Position numbers and translations under genes: made by a program | Source: SpSt-398 sp041752235 | Lineage (GTDB): Bacteria > Bacteroidota > Bacteroidia > Chitinophagales > Chitinophagaceae | Direction: 5' to 3' | Assembly (NCBI GenBank): GCA_041752235.1 | Contig: JBGSHM010000010.1 | Coordinates: 124,001 to 188,000, forward strand | DNA length: 64,000 nucleotides | Shown: in pieces, positions 1 through 7,592 of the stretch | How the letters are laid out: every line of letters starts with the position of its first letter | Numbering within the stretch: the first letter of the stretch is position 1 | The notes under the pieces: model-generated | What the model saw: only the letters and a program-made list of their open reading frames with translations | What the model was told of the DNA's origin: nothing | Databases searched by the model: none

Positions 1-950
1 GATCTTTTAGCATGCATCAATTCACAAACTTTCGCCGTCTCCATGGGAAGATTATTCATCCACTCGGCCACCATTTTACACTGAGGCCTTGTGTACTTTA
101 ATTTCAATTCCTGACGAGCTTTGAGTCCAGCCTCCGTACGTTTATCCAATGCACTGGTCATATGACTGCTATTCCTGGCTTTCCTTCGGATTATAGTTTT
201 GGGCTCTGTTATTTGGAGGTCTCCCGTTTTCTTAAACCAGAGGTATCTCATAATGTCAACCGGTGTAGTTAGCAATGCTCCTGCCTGGGATTCTTTATTT
301 TCCTCTACCAATGCGTCAACTACAGTTATGAGTGTTTCCTTCATGGATATGGTTACATCAGGCAACTCAAAATATTTTAACAATATTCTTAAACTATCTA
401 CCTGTGTTGCATCCAAGGCTGTTCTTGATCTTAGCAGATCGAGCAGAAGCTCCTTCATTTCCTTATTGCTCCATAGTTTCAATAACCGAGACTTACTTCC
501 CTGGCCATACTTTTCAACCTTTGCCAATTGAAAGGGAGTCCCACAAAATGGACAGCCATTATACCTTTCCATGGGAAACGTATCATAAGGAATCAAATGA
601 CCGCAGGCCAGGCGCGTCCCTTCAACAGACCTAAATAGATTGGCCATAGCTGTCACCCAATGATCTGATCTTTTCTCACCCGTTGGGATGTCCCATCCTT
701 TGACCAGTGGCGCCCAGTTATTTTTTACTTGCAGCACTTCAATAAAGGCCTCGTAGATGGCCAACATGTCAGGCGGTTTGAGCCCATTCAACACATGTAA
801 AAGCGGCTCTTCAACCGCATAACCAAGGCGTGACAAATTTGCCACCAGATTAGCTGTTGTTTCTCGCAGGGGAAGTTGACCTGCATCCCCTTCATTTCCT
901 ACATAAACCGCATTAAAACGGATTCCAATTTTTAAAAGTTCCTTGTTCAT
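1..950 (-). CDS. Zinc-motif protein of unknown function, partial (3' end off the left edge)
   Basis: An uninterrupted frame of 316 codons runs from the ATG at 950-948 to the window edge; no stop is seen, so the C-terminus is missing. I do not recognise the family with certainty. About residues 116-136 carry a Cys-x-His plus Cys-Pro-Phe-Cys-Gly arrangement (C116, H118, C133, C136), which looks like a small zinc ribbon. The rest is predicted helical with leucine-rich stretches and a basic segment near residues 264-285 (RRKAR and following). No signal peptide is seen, so it should be cytoplasmic. The gene lies 17 bases downstream of the last of four related RNA modules and reads in the same direction, so the modules are either its leader or independent RNAs of the same unit. 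The divergent WYL regulator at 1499 is the likely controller. An RNA-binding or RNA-repair role is inference from context only. Confidence 0.75.
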   Translation of the reverse strand, partial: MNKELLKIGIRFNAVYVGNEGDAGQLPLRETTANLVANLSRLGYAVEEPLLHVLNGLKPPDMLAIYEAFIEVLQVKNNWAPLVKGWDIPTGEKRSDHWVTAMANLFRSVEGTRLACGHLIPYDTFPMERYNGCPFCGTPFQLAKVEKYGQGSKSRLLKLWSNKEMKELLLDLLRSRTALDATQVDSLRILLKYFELPDVTISMKETLITVVDALVEENKESQAGALLTTPVDIMRYLWFKKTGDLQITEPKTIIRRKARNSSHMTSALDKRTEAGLKARQELKLKYTRPQCKMVAEWMNNLPMETAKVCELMHAKR

Positions 951-967
951 AGTTTTAAATTTTGAAA

Positions 968-1021
968 GATAATCTTGCCGCTGCTTAACCCAAATAAGAA
1001 GAAGTAAGCGCCAATTGACCT
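968..1021 (-). ncRNA. RNA module 4 of the box-bracketed cluster
   Basis: Reading on the minus strand: AGGTCAA (1021-1015), seven variable bases TTGGCGC (1014-1008), TTACTTC (1007-1001), a loop, GCGGCAA (981-975), GATTATC (974-968). The two seven-base segments pair in six of seven positions. The same box order and spacing occur in modules 1 and 3 with different stem sequences, which supports a conserved structure rather than a sequence repeat. It ends 17 bases before the start codon of the zinc-motif gene. Confidence 0.6.
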
Positions 1022-1032
1022 TTCACGTTAAA

Positions 1033-1106
1033 GGTAATCACCAAACTGCCTTAAAGGGCGGGATTCGAACCCGCGGTTGCCGCTGGAAGTAAGTTTGGTT
1101 TGACCT
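1033..1106 (-). ncRNA. RNA module 3: box-bracketed hairpin enclosing an isolated tRNA T-arm
   Basis: Minus strand: AGGTCAA (1106-1100), stem ACCAAAC (1099-1093), TTACTTC (1092-1086), loop, stem GTTTGGT (1046-1040), GATTACC (1039-1033). The stem pairs in all seven positions. The loop contains a perfect tRNA T-arm at 1074-1058: five pairs GCGGG/CCCGC around the canonical loop TTCGAAT. No matching D-arm, anticodon arm or 5' acceptor strand is present, so this is a T-arm minihelix and not a tRNA gene. The closing GGT/ACC pairs here are Watson-Crick where modules 1 and 4 have a G-U wobble, a compensating change. Confidence 0.65.
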
Positions 1107-1112
1107 AATCAG

Positions 1113-1229
1113 AGGAGCAGATGGGACTCGAACCCATGACCCGGGCGTTTTAAGCGCTGAAGTAAATCTGCCTTGACCTAAAAAGATAATTAACCAGATT
1201 GACCTGCTCTACCACTGAGCTACTGCCCC
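1113..1229 (-). ncRNA. tRNA-like RNA with an expanded central region (module 2)
   Basis: The minus strand folds as acceptor stem GGGGCAG (1229-1223) with CTGCTCC (1120-1114, one G-U), D-stem GCTC/GAGC, and a perfect T-arm ATGGG/CCCAT with loop TTCGAGT (1137-1121). Between D-stem and T-arm are about 67 bases instead of the usual 23. They contain two GGTCAA boxes (1204-1199 and 1178-1173), a gataatt box (1191-1185 as read on plus), one TTACTTC (1165-1159), a six-base stem AATCTG/CAGATT (1200-1195 with 1170-1165) and a small hairpin GCG-CTTAAAA-CGC. A leucine TAA anticodon could be read in that loop, but only three flanking pairs form and the variable loop is short, unlike real leucine tRNAs. 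I infer a tRNA mimic. No 3' CCA is encoded. Confidence 0.65.
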
Positions 1230-1238
1230 TAATTAGCC

Positions 1239-1293
1239 GATAATTGAACAAGAGGACAGTTCATGTTTTGAAGAAGTATCTTGTTCTTGACCG
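1239..1293 (-). ncRNA. RNA module 1 of the box-bracketed cluster
   Basis: Minus strand: CGGTCAA (1293-1287), stem GAACAAG (1286-1280), ATACTTC (1279-1273), loop of about 20 bases, stem CTTGTTC (1252-1246), AATTATC (1245-1239). The stem pairs in all seven positions. It is the 5'-most module, starting about 30 bases after a possible transcription start for the leftward unit. Outside the stem, GGT and AA can pair with ATC and TT, leaving one bulged C and an unpaired purine-A, as in modules 3 and 4. Confidence 0.6.
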
Positions 1294-1331
1294 GTAAAAA
1301 TGTTAAAGACCTCATCATTAAATCAACAACA

Positions 1332-1339
1332 CAAAAATG
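1332..1339 (-). promoter_or_regulatory. Possible -7 box for the leftward RNA/zinc-motif unit
   Basis: Minus strand reads CATTTTTG, one base off the Bacteroidota TAnnTTTG box. It would place the transcript start near 1326, about 30 bases before RNA module 1. No convincing -33 box is seen; an operator-like site (1351-1370) lies where it would be expected, so an activator could replace it. Confidence 0.3.
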
Positions 1340-1350
1340 CCTACCCTAAT

Positions 1351-1370
1351 ACGCAGTGAAGGTGCGCAGA
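1351..1370. promoter_or_regulatory. Operator-like site 1 (ACGCA - spacer - TGCGCA)
   Basis: ACGCAGT and TGCGCAGA flank a short spacer, giving partial dyad symmetry. The site matches 1451-1470 in 16 of 20 positions and in the same orientation, exactly 100 bp away. It sits 11 bases upstream of the possible leftward -7 box. A binding site for the neighbouring WYL regulator is inference. Confidence 0.5.
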
Positions 1371-1396
1371 TTGAAAAAAATTCAAATAAAATATAT

Positions 1397-1415
1397 TACA
1401 TTGAATTTCAATGTA
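1397..1415. promoter_or_regulatory. Perfect palindrome in the divergent promoter region
   Basis: Nine-base arms TACATTGAA / TTCAATGTA around one T. A direct copy of the half site (TACATTGAAT) recurs at 1436-1445. It lies midway between the two ACGCA-TGCGCA sites, so it may bind a second regulator or a different domain of the same one. Confidence 0.45.
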
Positions 1416-1450
1416 TAAAGAATAAATAGATTACATACATTGAATAATCT

Positions 1451-1470
1451 ACGCAGTTCAATTGCGCAGA
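1451..1470. promoter_or_regulatory. Operator-like site 2, next to the WYL gene promoter
   Basis: With flanking bases it reads TCTACGCA, seven spacer bases, TGCGCAGA: an inverted repeat matching in seven of eight positions. It ends four bases before the -7 box of the WYL gene, so a bound protein would contact or block the promoter; autoregulation is the simple reading. Confidence 0.5.
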
Positions 1471-1474
1471 TGAT

Positions 1475-1482
1475 TATCTTTG
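1475..1482 (+). promoter_or_regulatory. -7 box for the WYL regulator gene
   Basis: TATCTTTG fits the Bacteroidota TAnnTTTG consensus exactly and lies 17 bases before the start codon, implying a very short leader of about 10 bases. The same octamer precedes metH. Confidence 0.5.
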
Positions 1483-1498
1483 CCTTAAACTGCCCTCC

Positions 1499-2524
1499 AT
1501 GGCCATTCATAAACTTGCGCTCATTCGATACAAGACAATTGATAAGTGTTTACAGAACCGGTATCGAAAATGGACGTTGCAAGACCTGATCGAAAAAGTG
1601 TCAGAAGCTATTTATGATTTTGAAGGCATAGAGAATGGGGTCAGTAAACGCACGCTTCAAAGCGACATTCAATTAATGCGTAGTGATAAATTGGGTTATA
1701 GCGCCCCAATTGTCGTAATTGACAAAAAGTATTATACCTATTCGGATCCGGCATACAGTATAAACCAATCCAGGGTTACAGAGGCCGATCTGGAGAAAAT
1801 GAATGAAATAGTAAGCCTGCTTCAACAGATGAGTGGGTTCTCCTATTTTGAGGAAATGAGTGATATCATCGCCCGGTTGGAAAATTCCCTTAGAAAATCA
1901 TCAACTAATGGACAAAGCCATATTCAATTGGAAGGAAACCAATTGTTGAAAGGGATAGAATATATTGGACCACTTTATCAGGCCATACTTAAAAAAGTGC
2001 CATTGTTGATTACCTATCAATCTTTCAAGGCAAGCGAGGCGCGAAACCAGATATACTACCCTTATCTATTAAAGGAGTACCGTAACCGATGGTTCCTGAT
2101 CTGCAGAACCAAGCAAAACCCATTTCTTCACACTCTTGCCTTGGATCGTATCGTTGAATTTATGGAGATGTCACCAAAAGATTTTATTCCTTACCAGGGG
2201 GTAAATTTTGATCGGTACTATTCAGACACCATTGGCGTTACAAAATCGGAGAAAGACCGGGCCAATAAAGTAATCCTTTGGTTTGATAAAAAAAATGCGC
2301 CTTATGTCCTGACCAAACCGTTACATGCCTCCCAACAAGTGCTTAAAGAAGATGATCAGGGAACGATCATTCGTCTGGATGTAGTAATAAACTTTGAATT
2401 GGAGCGGGAGATTCTTGGCTTTGGTGAATCAGTAAAAGTGTTGGGGCCCCGTCTCCTACAAAGCAGGATCCGAAAAAGGTTGGAAAAGGCAAGTGGTAAT
2501 TATGCCAAGGATAATCAAGATTAA
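1499..2524 (+). CDS. WYL-domain transcriptional regulator
   Basis: A 341-residue cytoplasmic protein. The first 75 residues form a winged-helix-like DNA-binding region (TLQDLIEKV..., then SKRTLQSDIQLMRS, a typical recognition helix of the YafY/DeoR-like type). Residues about 160-235 form the WYL domain (YQSFKASEAR..., YYPYLLKEYRNRWFLIC), and the C-terminal extension to about 325 is the usual WCX-like part. WYL domains are thought to bind nucleic acid or nucleotide ligands, and WYL regulators often control defence and RNA-repair loci. The gene is divergent from the tRNA-like RNA cluster and its zinc-motif gene, with two operator-like repeats between them, so I infer it controls that unit and itself. 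It abuts the convergent lipoprotein gene with no gap (stop at 2522-2524). Regulator class is sure; target is inferred. Confidence 0.85.
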   Translation: MAIHKLALIRYKTIDKCLQNRYRKWTLQDLIEKVSEAIYDFEGIENGVSKRTLQSDIQLMRSDKLGYSAPIVVIDKKYYTYSDPAYSINQSRVTEADLEKMNEIVSLLQQMSGFSYFEEMSDIIARLENSLRKSSTNGQSHIQLEGNQLLKGIEYIGPLYQAILKKVPLLITYQSFKASEARNQIYYPYLLKEYRNRWFLICRTKQNPFLHTLALDRIVEFMEMSPKDFIPYQGVNFDRYYSDTIGVTKSEKDRANKVILWFDKKNAPYVLTKPLHASQQVLKEDDQGTIIRLDVVINFELEREILGFGESVKVLGPRLLQSRIRKRLEKASGNYAKDNQD

Positions 2525-5500
2525 TTACCTGTTAATCTGAAAAACCCTCAAATAATCATCATTAACAGCCACCAATACATACTTGGCAGCCCCGCTTGAA
2601 GTGATCAGCGCCATATCCTTTACATCCCCCCGTACCAAAAACCCGCTAACCAAAGGAGATTGGGGAAGGAAGGACTTTTGGCCGTTTCCTTTTAGAAAAA
2701 GTCCGTAAGACGCATCCTGTCTTCCCGCCATCACTTCGGTCTGGTACTCATTCCCGGCAAGAAGCAGGTCGACAAACCCATCGGCATCGAGGTCTTCACA
2801 AATTATCGCGTTGACAGGTGCAAACTGAGCCTCCATTGGCAGTACGCGTTTGACAAATACCCCATTTCCTGTATTCTCGAAAATGCAAGTCCTGGTTTCA
2901 TAACAAACAGACCGGATGATCTTTTCCTTACTCACTCCTTTAAATATATCCCTGGCCGTGGCCTTTCCATAATCACTATTGAGCAAAAAACGTTTCTTAA
3001 CGGCAGGTACCTGTGTTGACAAGGTACCCCTGCTAATAGAAGGATAAAGCTGCTTTCGATCAGACTGATCCGTTATATGGTAGAACATGACCGGATCGAT
3101 CGTTCCGTTATTGTCCATATCGGCAGCCCATAACTCCATAGGCTCCTTATCCGATGCTTTGTACTCCGTATTCAACCCCTGATTGCCAGCCACAAGGTCC
3201 ATATCCCCATCCATATCAATATCCGCGGCGGCAAGGCTTCGCCACATGCCGTTAGTGGCAGAAAGTCCGCTCTTCTCGGTGACCTCTATAAATTTCCCGG
3301 CAACGTTCTTAAATACCCGGACAGGCATCCACTCCCCTGTTATCACCAGTTCTTTTGACCGATCATTGTCAATATCCACCCAAGCCGCGGACGTAACCAT
3401 TCCGGGATTGGTCAACCCGGGACACAAACTTTCCGTCACATCCGTAAACTGGCCATTGTTATTCCGGAGCAGAAAGCTGCGTGGTGAAAGGGGATATTGG
3501 CGGGATACCCTTCCTCCAATAAATACATCCAGGTCTCCATCCTCATCAAAATCACTGGTAGCTACACAGCCGGCAATGGTTTCTACACCGGCTGGTATGG
3601 CATTGGGATTAAGCGAAAAATTTCCTTTACCATCATTCATATACAACCGGGGTCGGTAATAAGGAGACCCCTCTTCAAATTGTACATCGCCTCCTGTAAC
3701 CAACAGGTCAGGGTCACCATCCTTATCGGCATCCAGGAAAACACAATCAAGATCTTCTTCCAGCTTGACACCTGTAGAAATATCAGTGGCACGAAAGGCT
3801 GCTCCAGCCTGTTTGGTAAAGACCTTCCCAGAAAAACTGATCGCCCCGCCGATATAAAAATCGGGTTCGCCATCCAGGTTCACATCCGCCACACTCAAAT
3901 AGGGCCCTAACTGGGAAAATTTTTGAGGCAATAATCGCTGAAGGGAGTAGTCGTCGAATACCGATTCTACATGCCTGTATCCAATACCCGCAGAGGTTGT
4001 TATATCCGTAAACAAAGTAGGAGTTGTATTTGCAGGCCTAGCAGGCAGCCCTCTTTCTCCACTCCAATCTATTTTCAACAAGGTATCGGCCTTTACATCA
4101 TGAAGCACCCGCACCCGATTGTCGGGCCAAATGATCACTACGGAATCTACCTGCTCATTTTTTCCTAAACCAAATAACAGATCATGATCCACCGTCGAGA
4201 AATATCCGCGCACAGGATAGAGTTCCTGCATCTGAACCCTTCCTTTGTGATGAACAAAGGCTTTGGACCCGATCGCTTTTGTATTCAGGCTATCTCCACT
4301 CAACCGAAGGGTCAGATAATGGTGATCTCCTGTACTATCTTTCTGAATTACATTGTTAAGATATAGAAAGGCCTTCTGATTGATATTGTTTACCACCAGG
4401 TCGAGGTCACCATCATTGTCCAGGTCGGCATAGGCGGCACCATTGGACATGGAGGGTATATCCACCCCGGCTTCGGCTGAGTAATTGGAAAAAGAAAAAT
4501 CTTTATTATTAAGGAAAAGGTAATTGGGCAGTTCGACATGGTCCAGGGAAGCGAGTTTTTTGCGGACTGCTTTTTGAATCTCCTCCTGCGACATTGCACT
4601 TGTGAGTATGCTGCTGCTAAACTCCAGAAAATCGGTATTGATAAAATCCCTGCCCGTCCCGTTGGTGACATGCAGGTCTTTCCAACCATCATTATTAAAG
4701 TCGGCCAACAAGGCACTCCAGCTCCAATCCGTTGCTTGTATGCCTGCCAGTTGTCCAATCTCACTAAAAAACGGTATCAGGGTGTCCCTGTTGGCTATGC
4801 TGCCCTGGTTCAACTGAAGCACATTGCGCATGAATTCAGGGTCGTATCCCATTTGCCGCTCGGCCTGGTAGCGCTGGTAATTCATGAAGGAGAAAGAGGT
4901 CTTCCTGCGGAGGTTGTCTTCCGGGAGCATATCCAATACGACCAGGTCTGGTTTCAGGTCATTGTTCAGGTCCGCTGCATCCGCTCCCATACTCGAATAA
5001 CTCTGGTGCATCATGGACCGGCTGATGACATTGGTAAAACCTCCATGCTGGTCATTCAGCCAGAGCAGATCGTTGGAAAGAAAATCATTGCCCACGTAAA
5101 GGTCAGGCCATCCATCCAGGTTATAATCCGAAACAGCCACCGAAAGCCCGTAACCGTCTTCGCGGATATTGGCTTCCATGGACACATCGGTAAAAACGGG
5201 ATGTCCCCGTCCGGCACTATCCCCATCATTCCGGTATAGCCGATCATTGGCCGGTGACCGACCAGACCAATCGCGGGGATATATGGTATTTGTATTTCGA
5301 TCCGTAAGCAGGTAATTGACCAGATACATATCCAGGTCTCCATCTTTATCGTAGTCAAAAAAAGCCGCCTGCGAAGAATACCCAGTATCCGCTAAACCAT
5401 AGGCCACCCCTTGTTCCTTAAAACTCAGGTCATGCTGATTGATAAAAAGCAGGTTTTTAGCCCGGTGAGTAAGGTCTTTGCCAATCACACAAACATAGAT

Positions 5501-5941
5501 GTCATCAAACCCATCGGCATTTACATCGGCAATGCTTACGCCAGTGGCCCAGTCATGCGTGACCACCCCTGCCTTTTCGGTCAGGTCTTCAAATTGACTA
5601 TTTCCCTGGTTAATGTAGAGTCGTGAACTTACCTGGTTGCCGGTAAAGAAGATATCCTTTTGGCCATCATTGTTGAAATCGCCGATTCCAACCCCACCGC
5701 CCATATACCCAAACTCATTGATAAATGAAAAAGACGAGTCATTGTCGCGAATTTCATTTATAAAATCGATTCCGGAGGTCGCCGGATCCAATCGGGTAAA
5801 CAGGGTTTGTTGGTGTTTATCCTTACACCCCGTACTGATCAAAAAAAAGAGGAACACGAGGGGAATGAGCCGTATTCTTTCAGGCAGATGAACTATAAAA
5901 GAGATGCTCTGTCTCTTATAAAATAAATTATCTTTTTCCAT
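2525..5941 (-). CDS. VCBS/FG-GAP repeat lipoprotein with ASPIC/UnbV domain
   Basis: A 1138-residue surface lipoprotein: basic N-terminus, hydrophobic stretch, then lipobox Ser-Thr-Gly-Cys at about residue 39. The body is built of about 13 calcium-binding style repeats of the D-x-D-x-D-G-x-x-D type (for example NNDGQKD, KDGDLDM, NDGDLDL, EDGDLDV), as in FG-GAP/VCBS beta-propellers. Around residues 540-615 lies an ASPIC/UnbV-type segment (YLTLRLSGDSLN, KAIGSKAFVHHKG, YFSTVDHDLLFGLG). Such proteins are commonly encoded directly after SusC/SusD pairs in Chitinophagaceae. It is the last gene of the locus, 78 bases after susD. A role in glycan or protein binding at the cell surface is probable but not shown. 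The start gives a longish N-terminus, but no other ATG precedes the hydrophobic segment. Confidence 0.85.
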   Translation of the reverse strand: MEKDNLFYKRQSISFIVHLPERIRLIPLVFLFFLISTGCKDKHQQTLFTRLDPATSGIDFINEIRDNDSSFSFINEFGYMGGGVGIGDFNNDGQKDIFFTGNQVSSRLYINQGNSQFEDLTEKAGVVTHDWATGVSIADVNADGFDDIYVCVIGKDLTHRAKNLLFINQHDLSFKEQGVAYGLADTGYSSQAAFFDYDKDGDLDMYLVNYLLTDRNTNTIYPRDWSGRSPANDRLYRNDGDSAGRGHPVFTDVSMEANIREDGYGLSVAVSDYNLDGWPDLYVGNDFLSNDLLWLNDQHGGFTNVISRSMMHQSYSSMGADAADLNNDLKPDLVVLDMLPEDNLRRKTSFSFMNYQRYQAERQMGYDPEFMRNVLQLNQGSIANRDTLIPFFSEIGQLAGIQATDWSWSALLADFNNDGWKDLHVTNGTGRDFINTDFLEFSSSILTSAMSQEEIQKAVRKKLASLDHVELPNYLFLNNKDFSFSNYSAEAGVDIPSMSNGAAYADLDNDGDLDLVVNNINQKAFLYLNNVIQKDSTGDHHYLTLRLSGDSLNTKAIGSKAFVHHKGRVQMQELYPVRGYFSTVDHDLLFGLGKNEQVDSVVIIWPDNRVRVLHDVKADTLLKIDWSGERGLPARPANTTPTLFTDITTSAGIGYRHVESVFDDYSLQRLLPQKFSQLGPYLSVADVNLDGEPDFYIGGAISFSGKVFTKQAGAAFRATDISTGVKLEEDLDCVFLDADKDGDPDLLVTGGDVQFEEGSPYYRPRLYMNDGKGNFSLNPNAIPAGVETIAGCVATSDFDEDGDLDVFIGGRVSRQYPLSPRSFLLRNNNGQFTDVTESLCPGLTNPGMVTSAAWVDIDNDRSKELVITGEWMPVRVFKNVAGKFIEVTEKSGLSATNGMWRSLAAADIDMDGDMDLVAGNQGLNTEYKASDKEPMELWAADMDNNGTIDPVMFYHITDQSDRKQLYPSISRGTLSTQVPAVKKRFLLNSDYGKATARDIFKGVSKEKIIRSVCYETRTCIFENTGNGVFVKRVLPMEAQFAPVNAIICEDLDADGFVDLLLAGNEYQTEVMAGRQDASYGLFLKGNGQKSFLPQSPLVSGFLVRGDVKDMALITSSGAAKYVLVAVNDDYLRVFQINR

Positions 5942-6019
5942 AACTCCTCCCTGTACTTAAATATACGAAAGGCCGTCCCATTAAAATGGGACAGCCTGAT
6001 TCTTCGACACTTGCTAAAA

Positions 6020-7558
6020 CTACAGTAAAGGATTTGCGTCCAATTCCGCTTGCGGAACGGGTAACAGGCTCACTTGACCGGGTTTTGGATCGGGAACAAC
6101 GGAGGGGTAGTATCCTCTGGCTCTCCACCGGAGTATATCTACATTCCGAACCGATTCTCCACCGAGTTCCACCATTCTTTCGTGCATGATGGCCCTTAGC
6201 ACCTCATTTTTTGTAGTGGTAGGGTATTGTGCCGTTGGATAAAGTGGCATATTTACAGACGGCCTCGCCCGAACCTGATTCAGGAAACCCACTGCGGCAG
6301 GCAGGGTTCCCGCTTCCGCTTCACATTCAGCCAACATGAGTAACACATCGGAATAACGAATCAAACGTTGGTTGATTCCGCCCGGGTGAAAACTGGCGGC
6401 GGCCGAACTTTCTTTATAGATCAACATAAACTTCCTCCAGCGTACTTTCTTAACCACCCCATTCACAATGGAAGAGTTCCCGTTTTGCTGACCATCTGTC
6501 AATGTTTCGGCTCCATTGTTAAACAGGTCACCTGATTCGTAAACGGAGAATTTATAACGAGGATCGTCTTTAGCGGCGCCGGTGGCTACGCGTTCAAATT
6601 CGTTGAGGTATTTATCAGAGGGGATCAGGTTACGCCAGGCAACAGGGCAATACTCCTGGTTCCTTACGGTACTTACTGGTGCGGAAGCTCCATCTCCACT
6701 TACATATCCACCCCAGTTAAAGTTGTTATCTCCTCTGTCAAAAAATACGACTTCAAAAATACTTTCGGCGCTAAACTCTGTCTCTTCCAGAAAATTATCC
6801 AGATAAGAAGATGTCAGGGAATACAAGCCTGAACTAACTACTGCCTGCAAAGCTGTTTTGGCAGCGGCATAATCTCCTTTTTGCATCTGTACACGACCCA
6901 ACAGCGCATTGGCTGCCCCTTTCGTGGCACGTCCCCGGTTGGCATTATCATAGGTACCCGGAAGTTTGGCCACCGCATCGGTCAGATCACTAATGATTAA
7001 GGTATACACATCGGCGGCTGGCGATTTTGCTTTGTAACCACTTGCAGAAGAAACGGGCTCCTCATAAAGTGGAACATCACCCCATTGTGATACGAGTTCA
7101 AAATAAGCCCAGGCACGGAGGAACTTAGCTTCCCCAATTACCCGATCGCGCAAGGCCACATCATCCGTTACGTTGGGAGCGGCAGCGATCACTGTATTCG
7201 CCCGGTTGATCATGATATAGGTGATCTGCCAAAGATTGGTCATTACTGAATTGGAGGTCGAAGGGGTAGGTTGTTCGAGCAGCTCACGACGTGGAGCTTC
7301 CAACTGGCCACCTCCGGCGCTATCCTCATCAGACCGGGTGTCATGCACAAAGAACCATTCGCGGGATACACCGGCAGGGGAACGCATTGAGGCATACACT
7401 GCATTCACACCTGCCTGGAGCTCAGCTGCGGTTTTGAAATAACTTTCGGTTGTGGGCCGGTTTTCATCCGTAAGGTCCAGTTTTTCACTGCAGAAAGTGA
7501 GTCCAAGACAGCTAAAGATGAAAAGACCCAAAATGATTTTATTTACGTTACTTTTCAT
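6020..7558 (-). CDS. susD: RagB/SusD family nutrient-uptake outer membrane lipoprotein
   Basis: A 512-residue lipoprotein (lipobox ending Leu-Thr-Phe-Cys at residue 23). It has the SusD N-terminal signature after the Cys (DLTDENRPTTESYFKTAAELQAGVNAVY), TPR-like helices in the middle (LRAWAYFELV, GRATKGAANALLGRVQMQKGDY) and the SusD C-terminal pattern (RYSDVLLMLAECEAEAG, LNQVRARP, IMHERMVELGGE). It caps the SusC barrel and delivers oligosaccharides. It starts 34 bases after the susC stop, so the two are translated from one message. Full length for the family. The symbol is used for the family, not for starch specificity. Confidence 0.95.
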   Translation of the reverse strand: MKSNVNKIILGLFIFSCLGLTFCSEKLDLTDENRPTTESYFKTAAELQAGVNAVYASMRSPAGVSREWFFVHDTRSDEDSAGGGQLEAPRRELLEQPTPSTSNSVMTNLWQITYIMINRANTVIAAAPNVTDDVALRDRVIGEAKFLRAWAYFELVSQWGDVPLYEEPVSSASGYKAKSPAADVYTLIISDLTDAVAKLPGTYDNANRGRATKGAANALLGRVQMQKGDYAAAKTALQAVVSSGLYSLTSSYLDNFLEETEFSAESIFEVVFFDRGDNNFNWGGYVSGDGASAPVSTVRNQEYCPVAWRNLIPSDKYLNEFERVATGAAKDDPRYKFSVYESGDLFNNGAETLTDGQQNGNSSIVNGVVKKVRWRKFMLIYKESSAAASFHPGGINQRLIRYSDVLLMLAECEAEAGTLPAAVGFLNQVRARPSVNMPLYPTAQYPTTTKNEVLRAIMHERMVELGGESVRNVDILRWRARGYYPSVVPDPKPGQVSLLPVPQAELDANPLL

Positions 7559-7592
7559 AATTCGTATTTTTTTTCAAGAATGGCATAAGCAA

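Noticed and set aside
199..634. Two plus-strand frames near the left end
   Set aside because: They lie antisense to the zinc-motif gene, whose frame is open to the window edge.
1113..1229. Functional tRNA-Leu(TAA) with an intron
   Set aside because: The anticodon arm has only three good pairs, the variable loop is short unlike leucine tRNAs, no splicing signals are seen, and the extra bases are the same boxes found in the non-tRNA modules.
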